Source: Enterobacteriaceae bacterium RIT693 (GTDB lineage: Bacteria > Pseudomonadota > Gammaproteobacteria > Enterobacterales > Enterobacteriaceae). Taken from it: a DNA stretch of 64,000 bases. A model generated the notes under the pieces. That model was not told the DNA's origin and did not search any database. It worked only from the letters and a program-made list of their open reading frames with translations. Shown one piece after another: positions 31,106-41,188 of this stretch. The position numbers and the translations under genes were made by a program. The DNA is taken from the NCBI GenBank assembly GCA_009668225.1, contig WJYK01000004.1:310001-374000 (forward strand), given 5' to 3'. Each line of letters opens with the position of its first letter. Position 1 is the stretch's first letter.

Positions 31106-32477
31106 TGGGTACCCCTAATACCCGGTAAACCTCTTCCAGAGTGGTATGCCCATTCTTTACCGCCAGGCAGCCGCTTTCGAATAGCGTTCTCATGCCTTGT
31201 TTCCTGGCAAGCGATTCTATTTTGCTGGCTGACTCACCGTTGGTGATTGCCGCACGTAGGGAAGCAGACACAGGCATAATCTCAAACAGTGCCGTTCGCC
31301 CGTAATATCCTCCGTAACACCGTTCGCAGCCTGCCGGGATCCAGTTCGGCAGAGTCGATGGCCAAAGATGGCCAGGTAATTTTATGGGAGGATCGCTAAA
31401 TTTTTTGCAATGTGGGCAAAGTTTTCTCACCAGTCTTTGAGCAACAATGATGTTTACGGCTGAGGCAATCATCCACCGTGGAATGGACATCTGTTCAAGC
31501 CGGACAAGCGTTTCAACGGTGGAGTTGGTATGAAGCGTCGACAGCACCAGGTGGCCAGTTTGGGCCGCTTTAATCGCAATTTCGGCCGTTTCTCCGTCTC
31601 TGATTTCACCGATCATAATGACGTCTGGATCCTGTCGCAGTAAGGCGCGCAGAACGTTCTGAAAGGTGAGCCCGGCCTTAGGGTTTATTTGCGTTTGGTT
31701 TAGCCCTTCTTGTGGAATTTCGATGGGGTCCTCCACGCTACAGACATTGATATCTGGTTGGTTAAGATTGTCCAGAGCGCTGTAGAGTGTAATGGTTTTT
31801 CCGCTGCCTGTTGGTCCAGTCACCAGAATCATACCCTGTGGGGCACTGAGTGATTGTCTGAACTGCTCCGCTTCGTTTTGCGACATGCCCAATGAAGGGA
31901 GATCGCTATTTTGCCTGCTTTGCTGGAGAAGCCGTAAAACGACCTTTTCTCCATGGCGGCAGGGTAGCGTCGAGATGCGAAATGAGGCTTTTACATCCCC
32001 GACCAAATAATCCATTTGCCCATCCTGAGGCACGCGCTTTTCTGCGATATCCAGATTGGCAAGGATCTTGAGTCTTGCTGTCATAGGGGCAACCATTGCA
32101 TGAGCCAATAATGGTTGGCACTGCAACACACCATCGATGCGTAGCCGAATGCGATAGGCCTCTTCAAAGGGTTCAAAATGAATATCAGAGGCGCGTTGCT
32201 GGATGGCCGAAGTAAGGGTTGCGTTTAATAGCGTGACCACTGAACTGCCGTACTCGTGTTCTGAAGGTATGGGGGATTCCCGGTTCTGCCATTTCTCCAG
32301 CTTCTCAACAGGCCAGACTTCCACCTCAATATGCTTATTGCAGAGAAAACGCAACGCTGCGTACATTTGCTCACTGGGGGTGTCCTGGGCCGCAATCCGT
32401 ATCGTATCCGGCATCTCTTCCACTAACACTGCGTTGTAATGCTGGCAAAGTGAGTGAAGCTGTTCTCTTGTGTTCAT
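31098..32477 (-). CDS. hofB: HofB, type IV pilus assembly ATPase (PilB/GspE family)
   Basis: This 459-residue secretion-type hexameric ATPase powers pilin polymerisation. Walker A is GPTGSGKTITLYSALDN; the Asp box is VCSVEDPIEIPQEGLNQTQI; Walker B is DPDVIMIGEIRDGETAEIA; the His box is GHLVLSTLHTN. A tetracysteine zinc site (CPHC...CERC) lies near residue 365-395. The N-terminal N1D domain found in long PilB proteins is short here, as in E. coli HofB. It overlaps ppdD by ATGA. Confidence 0.95.
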   Translation of the reverse strand: MNTREQLHSLCQHYNAVLVEEMPDTIRIAAQDTPSEQMYAALRFLCNKHIEVEVWPVEKLEKWQNRESPIPSEHEYGSSVVTLLNATLTSAIQQRASDIHFEPFEEAYRIRLRIDGVLQCQPLLAHAMVAPMTARLKILANLDIAEKRVPQDGQMDYLVGDVKASFRISTLPCRHGEKVVLRLLQQSRQNSDLPSLGMSQNEAEQFRQSLSAPQGMILVTGPTGSGKTITLYSALDNLNQPDINVCSVEDPIEIPQEGLNQTQINPKAGLTFQNVLRALLRQDPDVIMIGEIRDGETAEIAIKAAQTGHLVLSTLHTNSTVETLVRLEQMSIPRWMIASAVNIIVAQRLVRKLCPHCKKFSDPPIKLPGHLWPSTLPNWIPAGCERCYGGYYGRTALFEIMPVSASLRAAITNGESASKIESLARKQGMRTLFESGCLAVKNGHTTLEEVYRVLGVPNA

Positions 32478-32929
32478 TCGTCAGCTCCTGCTCTGTTGTC
32501 GTCAAAGCGGAATACGTCTTCACAGGCCTGTTTAAGGGCAGAACTGTTGCCCGCGCTACAGCTTCGCGTCCAGCCTGTTACGCCGCTGGTATCGCTCCAC
32601 TGCGGGGTAAAAATTGCCGTCAGCCCGCTCAGTGATTCTTGTCCGCTGAGCGTCACGACGCCGCTGGCTACGCTCATTGTGCCGACGTAACGCGTCGTTT
32701 TGGTTTCCGCAATACCATTACTGCCAGCATGACAGCCAGTGATGCCTCCGTGTTCTATGGCGCAGAGTTCGATAGCGGTACGATAGGGTAAAAAGGTTTG
32801 CAGCATATCGGTTAGTGCCGCTTTGCGAAGATAGTTCTGGTAGGTGGGAATACCGATGGCGCTAAGAATCGCGATGATACCTATCACCACCATGAGTTCG
32901 ATTAGCGTGAAACCTTGTTGTTTGTTCAT
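32474..32929 (-). CDS. ppdD: PpdD, major type IV prepilin
   Basis: This 151-residue prepilin has a short leader MNKQQG cleaved before Phe7 (FTLIELMVVIGIIAIL...), with the invariant Glu at mature position 5. The hydrophobic N-terminal helix is followed by a globular domain with two cysteine pairs (CAIEHGGITGC and CSAGN...ACED). PpdD is the enterobacterial type IV pilin; it can be assembled when suitable machinery is expressed, but its physiological use is poorly known. It is the first gene of the operon, about 5 residues longer than in K-12. Confidence 0.95.
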   Translation of the reverse strand: MNKQQGFTLIELMVVIGIIAILSAIGIPTYQNYLRKAALTDMLQTFLPYRTAIELCAIEHGGITGCHAGSNGIAETKTTRYVGTMSVASGVVTLSGQESLSGLTAIFTPQWSDTSGVTGWTRSCSAGNSSALKQACEDVFRFDDNRAGADE

Positions 32930-33070
32930 TTGTCACCCCGTCTGTTAGAGAGCAACACTGTGCTGAACCGGCGAAGCGATAGCGAATGAGGAAATCAGTA
33001 TTCGGGACAGGGCTTCAGCGTTAGTTATAGATATTGTGTTTATCAACAACTGAAATGGAAGTGACCACGC

Positions 33071-33102
33071 AAAAAAACGCGGGCGTCGTGCAAGCACGCC
33101 CG
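33071..33102 (-). terminator. Terminator after nadC
   Basis: On the minus strand CGGGCGT (33102-33096) pairs with ACGCCCG (33086-33080), followed by GCG and seven T. It begins 14 nt after the nadC stop. Confidence 0.85.
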
Positions 33103-33115
33103 TAGAGACAGGTTG

Positions 33116-34045
<930 letters not shown>

Positions 34046-34089
34046 CTACTCTGATGCGACCTCAAGTACCACTCTAAGGAGAACCTCTA

Positions 34090-34653
34090 ATGCAGCTTAA
34101 AGACGGCTGGCTGGTGGGGGTAAAACATCTGCCATCCCCGCATGTTGACGGCCGACCGGAAGAGGAAAATCCCTCGTTGCTGGTGGTGCACAATATCAGT
34201 TTGCCACCGGGTGAGTTCGGTGGCCCATGGATTGATGCGTTATTTGCCGGAACGCTCGATCCTGAGGCTCATCCTTACTTTGCCGGTATTTCACATTTAC
34301 GCGTCTCTGCCCATTGCCTGATTCGCCGGAACGGTGAAATTATTCAGTACGTGCCTTTCGATAAGCGAGCCTGGCATGCGGGCGTTTCAAGCTATCAGGG
34401 AAGAGAAAAGTGCAACGACTTTTCCATCGGTATTGAGCTTGAGGGGACGGATACGCTGGCCTATACCGATGCGCAGTATAAACAGTTGACAGCTTTAGCT
34501 AAGTTACTGATTCAGCACTATCCTGATATAGCGAAAAACATCACGGGCCACAGCGATATTGCTCCCGGTCGTAAGACCGACCCAGGCCCTTCGTTTGACT
34601 GGCCGCGCTTTCTGGGAGCGGTTGAAAAGACTACTGACAAGGAGAGCACATGA
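34090..34653 (+). CDS. ampD: AmpD, cytoplasmic anhydro-muropeptide amidase
   Basis: AmpD is a zinc amidase that removes the peptide from 1,6-anhydro-MurNAc muropeptides during cell-wall recycling; its loss induces AmpC beta-lactamase in species carrying ampR-ampC. It has 187 residues. The zinc ligands His34 (VVHNISLP), His154 and Asp164 ([19 protein letters not shown]) are present, as is the catalytic Glu116 in [15 protein letters not shown] lies about 9 nt before the start. It overlaps ampE by ATGA. Confidence 0.97.
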   Translation: MQLKDGWLVGVKHLPSPHVDGRPEEENPSLLVVHNISLPPGEFGGPWIDALFAGTLDPEAHPYFAGISHLRVSAHCLIRRNGEIIQYVPFDKRAWHAGVSSYQGREKCNDFSIGIELEGTDTLAYTDAQYKQLTALAKLLIQHYPDIAKNITGHSDIAPGRKTDPGPSFDWPRFLGAVEKTTDKEST

Positions 34654-35504
34654 CCCTGTTTACCTTGCTGTTGGTCCTGATGGGCGAGCGATTGTTCAAG
34701 ATGGGCGAACACTGGCAGCTGGATCACCGTCTTGAAGTGCTGTTTGGGCGGGTGAAGCATTTTTCTCTGCTGAGAACGCTGTTGATGACAGCCGCGTTTA
34801 TGGCCGTGGTTTTCCTGATTACCCGCGCCCTGCATGGGCTGCTGTTTAACGTCCCGCTGCTGGTGTTCTGGATTGCGCTCGGCGTGCTGTGTATCGGGGC
34901 CGGACAGGTCAGGCTGCATTACCATTCTTACCTTAAAGCCGCGAGCCATGATGACGTGCATGCCCGTGATGCAATGGCGAGCGAGCTCACGCTGATTCAT
35001 GGTGTTCCGCCAGAGTGTAGCGAACGTGAATACCTGCGTGAGCTGCAAAACGCGCTGCTATGGATTAACTTCCGTTTCTATCTTGCCCCGCTATTTTGGT
35101 TTGTGGTTGGCGGAGTCTGGGGGCCGGTCACGCTTGCGGGCTATGCTTTCTTACGAGCATGGCAGACTTGGCTTGCCCGGCATCATACGCCGCATGAGCG
35201 CCTGCTCTCGGGGATTGATGGCATTCTTCACGTTCTGGACTGGGTGCCTGTTCGCCTGGTTGGGGTCGCTTATGCTCTGCTGGGCCACGGCGAGCGGGCG
35301 CTTCCCGCGTGGTTTGCTTCTCTTGCCGACAGGCATACTTCTCAGTATCAGGTCCTGACGCAGCTGGCGCAGTACTCGCTGGCACGAGAACCTCATCAGG
35401 ATAAGATGAAAACGCCGAAGGCCGCGGTTTCTCTGGCGAAGAAGGTTTCGCTGGTGATTGTTGTGGTGGTGGCTTTACTGACTATCTACGGTACGTTGGT
35501 TTAG
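34650..35504 (+). CDS. ampE: AmpE, inner-membrane protein of the ampDE operon
   Basis: This 284-residue polytopic protein has hydrophobic helices near the N-terminus ([16 protein letters not shown]), at about 45-90, near 140-165 and at the C-terminus ([19 protein letters not shown]). It belongs to the CobD/CbiB-like superfamily. A sensory role in beta-lactamase induction was proposed but remains unproven. It is translationally coupled to ampD. Confidence 0.95.
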   Translation: MTLFTLLLVLMGERLFKMGEHWQLDHRLEVLFGRVKHFSLLRTLLMTAAFMAVVFLITRALHGLLFNVPLLVFWIALGVLCIGAGQVRLHYHSYLKAASHDDVHARDAMASELTLIHGVPPECSEREYLRELQNALLWINFRFYLAPLFWFVVGGVWGPVTLAGYAFLRAWQTWLARHHTPHERLLSGIDGILHVLDWVPVRLVGVAYALLGHGERALPAWFASLADRHTSQYQVLTQLAQYSLAREPHQDKMKTPKAAVSLAKKVSLVIVVVVALLTIYGTLV

Positions 35505-35522
35505 CGTAATCTGGCTTACACT

Positions 35523-35550
35523 AAAACGCCCCGCATTTGCGGGGCGTTTT
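35523..35550. terminator. Bidirectional terminator between ampE and aroP
   Basis: AAAACGCCCCGC (35523-35534), loop ATTT and GCGGGGCGTTTT (35539-35550) form a perfect 12-bp hairpin with A/T ends on both sides. It serves the convergent ampE and aroP genes. Confidence 0.95.
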
Positions 35551-35596
35551 GCTTACAGAGAAAGAGATAAAGCGTGGCTTTGCCTCTTTGTGGTTA

Positions 35597-36967
35597 TCAG
35601 GCTTTAGCGGTTTTTAGACTCTTCTGTTTAATGAAGTAGCCGATCCCCAGAATAACGATCCATACCGGAATCAGGTAAACCGAGATAGCCATGCCCGGCG
35701 TTATCAGCATGATGACCAACACCGCAACCATAAACAGCAGGCAGACCCAGTTTCCTAACGGATAGAACAGAGCAGGGAAGCGGGTTTTGACCCCTTGCTG
35801 CTGTTTTGCACGGCGGAACTTCATGTGTGCCAGGCTAATCATCGCCCAGTTGATTACCAGCGCGGAAACCACCAGCGCCATCAGCAGACCAAACGCGGAC
35901 TCCGGTGCCAGGTAGTTAATCAGCACGCAGAGCGCGGTAAAACCGGCGGAAACCAGAATGGTGTTCACCGGTACGCCGCGCTTGTCGACGCTTTTCAGCA
36001 GCTTAGGCGCGTTACCCTGCTGGGCCAGGCCGAACAGCATACGGCTGTTGCAGTAAACGCAGCTGTTGTAAACCGACAGCGCAGCGGTGAGCACCACAAC
36101 ATTCAGGGCATTGGCAACGAAGGTATCGCCCAGCTCATGGAAGATCAGTACAAACGGGCTGGTATCTGCGGTGACGCGCGTCCACGGTAGCAGAGACAGC
36201 AGAATCGCCAGTGAACCCACATAGAAAATCAGAATACGGTAGATAACCTGGTTGGTCGCTTTTGGAATGCTCACTTCCGGATTGTCTGCTTCGGCAGCGG
36301 TAATGCCCACCAGCTCAAGCCCGCCGAAGGAGAACATGATGATAGCCATCATCATGACCAGCCCGGTGATGCCGTGCGGCAGAAAGCCGCCCTGATCCCA
36401 AAGGTTGCTGACAGAGGCTTGCGGGCCGCCGTTGCCGCTAAACAACAGCCAGCCGCCGAACAGAATCATGGCAATAACGGCCACGACTTTAATGATGGCG
36501 AACCAGAACTCCATCTCACCAAAGACTTTAACGTTGGTTAAATTGATGGCGTTGATAGCAACGAAGAACACCGCCGCCGTGGCCCAGGTGGGGATCTCCG
36601 GCCACCAGAACTGGATGTATTTACCGACCGCCGTCAGCTCCGCCATGGCAACCAGGACGTACAGTACCCAGTAGTTCCAGCCTGAAGCGAAGCCTGCGAA
36701 ACCGCCCCAGTATTTATAAGCAAAATGGCTGAATGACCCGGCTACCGGCTCTTCAACGACCATTTCACCAAGCTGGCGCATAATTAAAAAAGCAATAAAT
36801 CCGGCGATAGCATAGCCGAGAATAATTGCCGGACCTGCGGACTGGATGACGGATGCACTGCCCAGAAACAGGCCCGTCCCGATAGCTCCACCCAGCGCGA
36901 TAAGCTGAATGTGGCGGTTTTTTAGGCCGCGTTTCAGCGTGTCGCCGTGCTGTTGACCTTCCATCAT
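35597..36967 (-). CDS. aroP: AroP, aromatic amino acid permease
   Basis: AroP is an APC-family proton symporter for Phe, Tyr and Trp in the inner membrane. It has 456 residues with about twelve helices. The signature near the N-terminus is KRGLKNRHIQLIALGGAIGTGLFLGSA in outline (residues about 13-39), followed by GPAIILGYAIAGFIAFLIMR. In E. coli the gene is controlled by TyrR. I could not find a clear TyrR box by eye in the 537-nt gap to pdhR. Confidence 0.95.
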   Translation of the reverse strand: MMEGQQHGDTLKRGLKNRHIQLIALGGAIGTGLFLGSASVIQSAGPAIILGYAIAGFIAFLIMRQLGEMVVEEPVAGSFSHFAYKYWGGFAGFASGWNYWVLYVLVAMAELTAVGKYIQFWWPEIPTWATAAVFFVAINAINLTNVKVFGEMEFWFAIIKVVAVIAMILFGGWLLFSGNGGPQASVSNLWDQGGFLPHGITGLVMMMAIIMFSFGGLELVGITAAEADNPEVSIPKATNQVIYRILIFYVGSLAILLSLLPWTRVTADTSPFVLIFHELGDTFVANALNVVVLTAALSVYNSCVYCNSRMLFGLAQQGNAPKLLKSVDKRGVPVNTILVSAGFTALCVLINYLAPESAFGLLMALVVSALVINWAMISLAHMKFRRAKQQQGVKTRFPALFYPLGNWVCLLFMVAVLVIMLITPGMAISVYLIPVWIVILGIGYFIKQKSLKTAKA

Positions 36968-37410
36968 GTAACCTCGTTATGGTTAATGTCTGCGCTACAT
37001 TGACGCGGATGTAATTGTACTATTCCGTAAGGTGTAGTCTTTTTTTTACGGCTATCAATTATGAATTTTGCGGATAGGGCTACCGCACCGCAAAGAATAG
37101 TGATAAGCGGAGGCGTTTGCACCTGCTTTCTGCCACTGCTCTGACGAGTTGGATAAAAAGAAACCATTTGTAAAAAAGGGAGGAGGAAAATGCGCTGGCG
37201 GGATACCCCCATGCCGGTTGTGTTGAACGCTGAAAAAGACGTTTATTAGCCGCTTCTCTCGGTTGTTTTTGAAAAATATATCGTTTCATAAACGTTAACT
37301 TACCGCTTTGGGGGTAAACACGAGTTAGTCGGCAGGTTATGGTTTTGAAAAGCCCTTCTTTTGTTATTGTTAAAATGTGCCTGCTTTCATGATTTCAATC
37401 AAAACCAATA
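36968..37410. other. Non-coding part of the aroP-pdhR gap
   Basis: This is AT-rich DNA between the divergent aroP and pdhR genes. Short ORFs on the minus strand have no family resemblance and no good ribosome site. The aroP promoter must lie in the left part, but no box is strong enough to name. The pdhR promoter and PdhR box follow at 37411-37473. Confidence 0.6.
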
Positions 37411-37439
37411 TGGACAGAAGGTGAATACTTTGTTACTTT
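37411..37439 (+). promoter_or_regulatory. Promoter of pdhR-aceEF-lpd
   Basis: The -35 box TGGACA (37411-37416) and -10 box TACTTT (37434-37439) are 17 nt apart, upstream of the PdhR operator and about 65 nt before pdhR. Confidence 0.6.
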
Positions 37440-37456
37440 TAGCCCCACGAACGTGA

Positions 37457-37473
37457 AATTGGTCTTACCAATT
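37457..37473. promoter_or_regulatory. PdhR operator AATTGGTCTTACCAATT
   Basis: A perfect 7-bp dyad AATTGGT/ACCAATT around CTT. Its reverse complement is the operator I recall from the E. coli pdh promoter. It lies 18-34 nt after the -10 box, suited to autorepression that pyruvate relieves. Confidence 0.9.
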
Positions 37474-37504
37474 GACTCCGGGCTAATGGCAGAGATAGGG
37501 AACG

Positions 37505-38269
37505 ATGGCCTACAGCAAAATCCGCCAACCAAAATTATCCGATGTGATTGAGCAGCAGCTGGAGTTTCTCATCCTTGAGGGCACTCTGCGCCCCGGCGAA
37601 AAACTTCCACCTGAACGCGAACTGGCGAAACAATTTGATGTTTCCCGTCCTTCACTACGCGAGGCCATTCAGCGTCTCGAAGCGAAGGGTTTGCTGCTTC
37701 GTCGCCAGGGCGGCGGCACTTTTGTCCAGAACAGCCTTTGGCAAAGCCTGAGCGACCCGCTGGTCGAGCTGCTTTCTGACCACCCCGAATCCCAGTTTGA
37801 TCTGCTAGAAACCCGTCATGCACTTGAGGGAATTGCTGCGTATTACGCAGCCCTGCGTGGTACAGAGGAAGATCTTAAGCGCATCAGCGATTGCCATATC
37901 GCTATCCAGCAGGCTCAGGAATCCGGCGATTTAGACGCCGAAGCCGATGCCGTCATGCAGTATCAAATTGCCGTAACCGAAGCCGCCCATAATGTGGTGC
38001 TTCTGCATTTACTGCGCTGCATGGAGCCGATGCTCGAACAAAACGTTCGCCAGAATTTTGAATTGCTCTACGCGCGCCGCGAGATGTTGGCGCAAGTGAG
38101 CAGCCATCGCGCCAGCATTTTTGCGGCGATTATGGCTCGCCAGCCGGAGCAGGCGCGAGAAGCGTCGCATCGTCACCTGGCGTTTATTGAGGAAATATTG
38201 CTGGATCGCAGCCGTGAGCAGAGTCGTCGTGAACGTTCTCTCCGTCTCCTTCAGCAACGTAAGGATTAA
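37505..38269 (+). CDS. pdhR: PdhR, pyruvate-sensing repressor
   Basis: This GntR/FadR-subfamily repressor of the pyruvate dehydrogenase operon, and of terminal respiratory genes, releases DNA when it binds pyruvate. It has 254 residues. The N-terminal winged helix-turn-helix contains [20 protein letters not shown] and [14 protein letters not shown] (about 30-65). The C-terminal FCD helical domain carries the metal/effector region ([20 protein letters not shown]). It is preceded by its own operator. Confidence 0.96.
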   Translation: MAYSKIRQPKLSDVIEQQLEFLILEGTLRPGEKLPPERELAKQFDVSRPSLREAIQRLEAKGLLLRRQGGGTFVQNSLWQSLSDPLVELLSDHPESQFDLLETRHALEGIAAYYAALRGTEEDLKRISDCHIAIQQAQESGDLDAEADAVMQYQIAVTEAAHNVVLLHLLRCMEPMLEQNVRQNFELLYARREMLAQVSSHRASIFAAIMARQPEQAREASHRHLAFIEEILLDRSREQSRRERSLRLLQQRKD

Positions 38270-38342
38270 GCGCCCAATTTTAGAGCGCGGCAACTAAACC
38301 AGAACCTGTCTTATTGTGCTTTTAGTTGTTCAAAATAATTTT

Positions 38343-38433
38343 GGCTGTATCGCGGCGGCAAGCGCGTGAATCCCCGGGAGCATAGCTAACTATGTGACCG
38401 GGGTGAGGAAGCGCAGCCAACAAAGAGACAGCC
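38343..38433 (+). repeat. Folded aceE leader element
   Basis: The outer stem GGCTGT (38343-38348) / ACAGCC (38428-38433) extends through UUUU/GAAA to about 10 bp. Inside are CCCCGG (38372-38377) / CCGGGG (38398-38403) enclosing CATAG-ctaa-CTATG (38381-38394), then TGAGGAAGCGCAGCCAAC. It lies between pdhR and aceE, 77 nt before the aceE start. I recall similar elements in E. coli before aceE and lpd. A related copy lies inverted at 28677-28757. Its function is unknown to me. Confidence 0.7.
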
Positions 38434-38510
38434 GAAAGAATGAAGAACAAAGAGTGCAATGGGACAGGTTCCAGATAAATCAACGTATTAGACAGATAAG
38501 GAATACCCCC

Positions 38511-41174
38511 ATGTCAGAACGTTTCCCAAATGACGTGGATCCGATTGAAACTCGCGACTGGCTACAGGCGATCGAATCGGTTATCCGTGAAGAAGGTGTT
38601 GAGCGTGCACAGTATCTGATCGATCAGCTGCTGTCCGAAGCCAGCAAAGGCGGCGTGAAAGTTGCAGCTTCTGCAGGTGCTCGTAACTATGTGAACACCA
38701 TTGCCGTTGAAGATGAGCCGGAATATCCGGGCAATCTGGATCTGGAGCGCCGCATTCGTTCAGCTATCCGCTGGAACGCCATCATGACCGTTCTGCGCGC
38801 GTCCAAGAAAGACCTGGAGCTTGGCGGCCACATGGCTTCCTTCCAGTCTTCTGCCACCGTTTACGAAGTGTGCTTTAACCACTTCTTCCGTGCTGCCAAC
38901 GAGAAAGACGGCGGCGATCTGGTGTACTTCCAGGGCCACATCTCTCCGGGCATCTATGCACGTGCCTTCCTGGAAGGACGTCTGACCGAAGAGCAGATGA
39001 ACAACTTCCGTCAGGAAGTTCACGGTAAAGGCCTGTCTTCTTACCCGCACCCTAAACTGATGCCAGAATTCTGGCAGTTCCCGACCGTTTCTATGGGTCT
39101 GGGCCCAATCGGTGCGATCTACCAGGCTAAATTCCTGAAATATCTGGAACACCGTGGTCTGAAAGATACCTCCGAGCAAACCGTTTACGCCTTCCTGGGC
39201 GACGGTGAAATGGATGAGCCAGAATCTAAAGGGGCGATCACTATCGCGACCCGTGAGAAGCTGGACAACCTGTGCTTCATCATCAACTGTAACCTGCAGC
39301 GTCTGGATGGTCCGGTCACCGGTAACGGCAAGATCATCAACGAACTGGAAGGCATCTTCAGCGGCGCCGGCTGGAACGTTATTAAAGTGATGTGGGGCGG
39401 TCGTTGGGATGAGCTGCTGCGTAAAGATACCAGCGGTAAACTGATCCAACTGATGAACGAAACCGTTGACGGTGACTACCAAACCTTCAAATCCAAAGAC
39501 GGCGCTTACGTGCGTGAGCACTTCTTCGGCAAATACCCTGAAACCGCCGCGCTGGTTGCAGACTGGACTGATGAGCAGATCTGGGCCCTGAACCGCGGTG
39601 GTCACGATCCGAAGAAAGTCTATGCTGCACTGAAAAAAGCGCAGGACACCAAAGGTAAAGCGACCGTTATCCTGGCCCACACCATCAAAGGTTACGGCAT
39701 GGGCGATACCGCTGAAGGTAAAAACATCGCTCACCAGGTGAAGAAAATGAACATGGACGGCGTGCGTTACATCCGCGACCGTTTCAACGTTCCAGTGACC
39801 GATGAGCAGGTAGAAAACCTGTCTTACATCACCTTCCCGGAAGGCTCTGAAGAGCACAAGTACCTGCACGAACGTCGTCAGGCGCTGAAAGGCTACCTGC
39901 CAGCTCGTCAGCCAAACTTCTCCGAAAAACTGGCACTCCCTGCGCTGGAAGACTTCTCTCAGCTGCTGGAAGAGCAGAACAAGGAAATCTCCACCACCAT
40001 CGCCTTCGTTCGTGCCCTGAACGTGATGCTGAAGAACCCGTCTATCAAAGACCGTCTGGTTCCAATCATCGCCGATGAAGCGCGTACCTTTGGTATGGAA
40101 GGTCTGTTCCGTCAGATTGGTATCTACAGCCCGAACGGTCAGCAGTACACCCCGCAGGACCGTGAGCAGGTTGCATACTATAAAGAAGACGAGAAAGGTC
40201 AGATTCTGCAGGAAGGGATCAACGAACTGGGTGCTGGCGCATCCTGGCTGGCTGCTGCGACCTCTTACAGCACCAACAACCTGCCGATGATTCCGTTCTA
40301 CATCTACTACTCCATGTTCGGTTTCCAGCGTATCGGTGACCTGTGCTGGCAGGCTGGCGACCAACAGGCTCGCGGCTTCCTGGTCGGCGGGACTTCCGGT
40401 CGTACGACCCTGAACGGTGAAGGTCTGCAGCACGAAGATGGTCACAGCCACATTCAGTCTCTGACTATCCCTAACTGTATCTCTTACGACCCGTCTTACG
40501 CGTACGAAGTGGCCGTCATCATGCACGACGGTCTGACCCGTATGTACGGTGAAGCACAAGAGAACATTTACTACTACATCACCACCCTGAACGAAAACTA
40601 CCACATGCCGGCTATGCCAGCAGGTGCCGAGGAAGGTATCCGTAAAGGTATCTACAAACTCGAAACCGTTGCAGGTAGCAAAGGTAAAGTTCAGCTGCTG
40701 GGCTCCGGTTCTATCCTGCGTCACGTGCGTGAAGCAGCACAGATTCTGGCGAACGACTACGGCGTGGGCTCCGACGTGTACAGCGTAACTTCCTTCACCG
40801 AACTGGCACGTGATGGCCAGGATTGTGAGCGCTGGAACATGCTGCACCCAATGGAAACTCCGCGCGTTCCTTACATCGCTCAGGTGATGAACGACGCTCC
40901 AGCGGTGGCTTCTACTGACTATATGAAACTGTTCGCCGAGCAGGTTCGTACTTACGTACCGGCTGATGATTATCGCGTACTGGGTACCGACGGCTTCGGT
41001 CGTTCTGACAGCCGCGAAAACCTGCGTCACCACTTCGAAGTTGATGCTTCTTACGTGGTCGTAGCGGCCCTGGGCGAACTGGCTAAACGTGGCGAAATCG
41101 ATAAGAAAGTAGTTGCAGACGCAATTACCAAATTCAACATCGATGCAGAAAAAGTTAACCCGCGTCTGGCGTAA
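38511..41174 (+). CDS. aceE: AceE, pyruvate dehydrogenase E1
   Basis: AceE is the ThDP-dependent decarboxylase of the pyruvate dehydrogenase complex, which acetylates the lipoyl groups of AceF. It has 887 residues from ATG 38511, the E. coli length. An in-frame ATG at 38394 lies within the leader hairpin and is rejected; GATAAGGA at 38495-38502 is the ribosome site. The ThDP motif starts [14 protein letters not shown] and ends [25 protein letters not shown] in outline forms the active-site loop region. It is followed by aceF after 14 nt. Confidence 0.98.
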   Translation: MSERFPNDVDPIETRDWLQAIESVIREEGVERAQYLIDQLLSEASKGGVKVAASAGARNYVNTIAVEDEPEYPGNLDLERRIRSAIRWNAIMTVLRASKKDLELGGHMASFQSSATVYEVCFNHFFRAANEKDGGDLVYFQGHISPGIYARAFLEGRLTEEQMNNFRQEVHGKGLSSYPHPKLMPEFWQFPTVSMGLGPIGAIYQAKFLKYLEHRGLKDTSEQTVYAFLGDGEMDEPESKGAITIATREKLDNLCFIINCNLQRLDGPVTGNGKIINELEGIFSGAGWNVIKVMWGGRWDELLRKDTSGKLIQLMNETVDGDYQTFKSKDGAYVREHFFGKYPETAALVADWTDEQIWALNRGGHDPKKVYAALKKAQDTKGKATVILAHTIKGYGMGDTAEGKNIAHQVKKMNMDGVRYIRDRFNVPVTDEQVENLSYITFPEGSEEHKYLHERRQALKGYLPARQPNFSEKLALPALEDFSQLLEEQNKEISTTIAFVRALNVMLKNPSIKDRLVPIIADEARTFGMEGLFRQIGIYSPNGQQYTPQDREQVAYYKEDEKGQILQEGINELGAGASWLAAATSYSTNNLPMIPFYIYYSMFGFQRIGDLCWQAGDQQARGFLVGGTSGRTTLNGEGLQHEDGHSHIQSLTIPNCISYDPSYAYEVAVIMHDGLTRMYGEAQENIYYYITTLNENYHMPAMPAGAEEGIRKGIYKLETVAGSKGKVQLLGSGSILRHVREAAQILANDYGVGSDVYSVTSFTELARDGQDCERWNMLHPMETPRVPYIAQVMNDAPAVASTDYMKLFAEQVRTYVPADDYRVLGTDGFGRSDSRENLRHHFEVDASYVVVAALGELAKRGEIDKKVVADAITKFNIDAEKVNPRLA

Positions 41175-41188
41175 GAGGTAAAGAGACA

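Noticed and set aside
37161-37180. Possible TyrR box (TGTAAA) near aroP
   Set aside because: Only one half-site; no TTTACA at the required spacing.
36964-37289. Two minus-strand ORFs (82 and 69 codons) upstream of aroP
   Set aside because: No ribosome site, no recognisable domain, mutually overlapping frames in promoter DNA.
38394-38510. 39-codon N-terminal extension of aceE
   Set aside because: It runs through the folded leader element; the conserved start [13 protein letters not shown] at 38511 has its own ribosome site.
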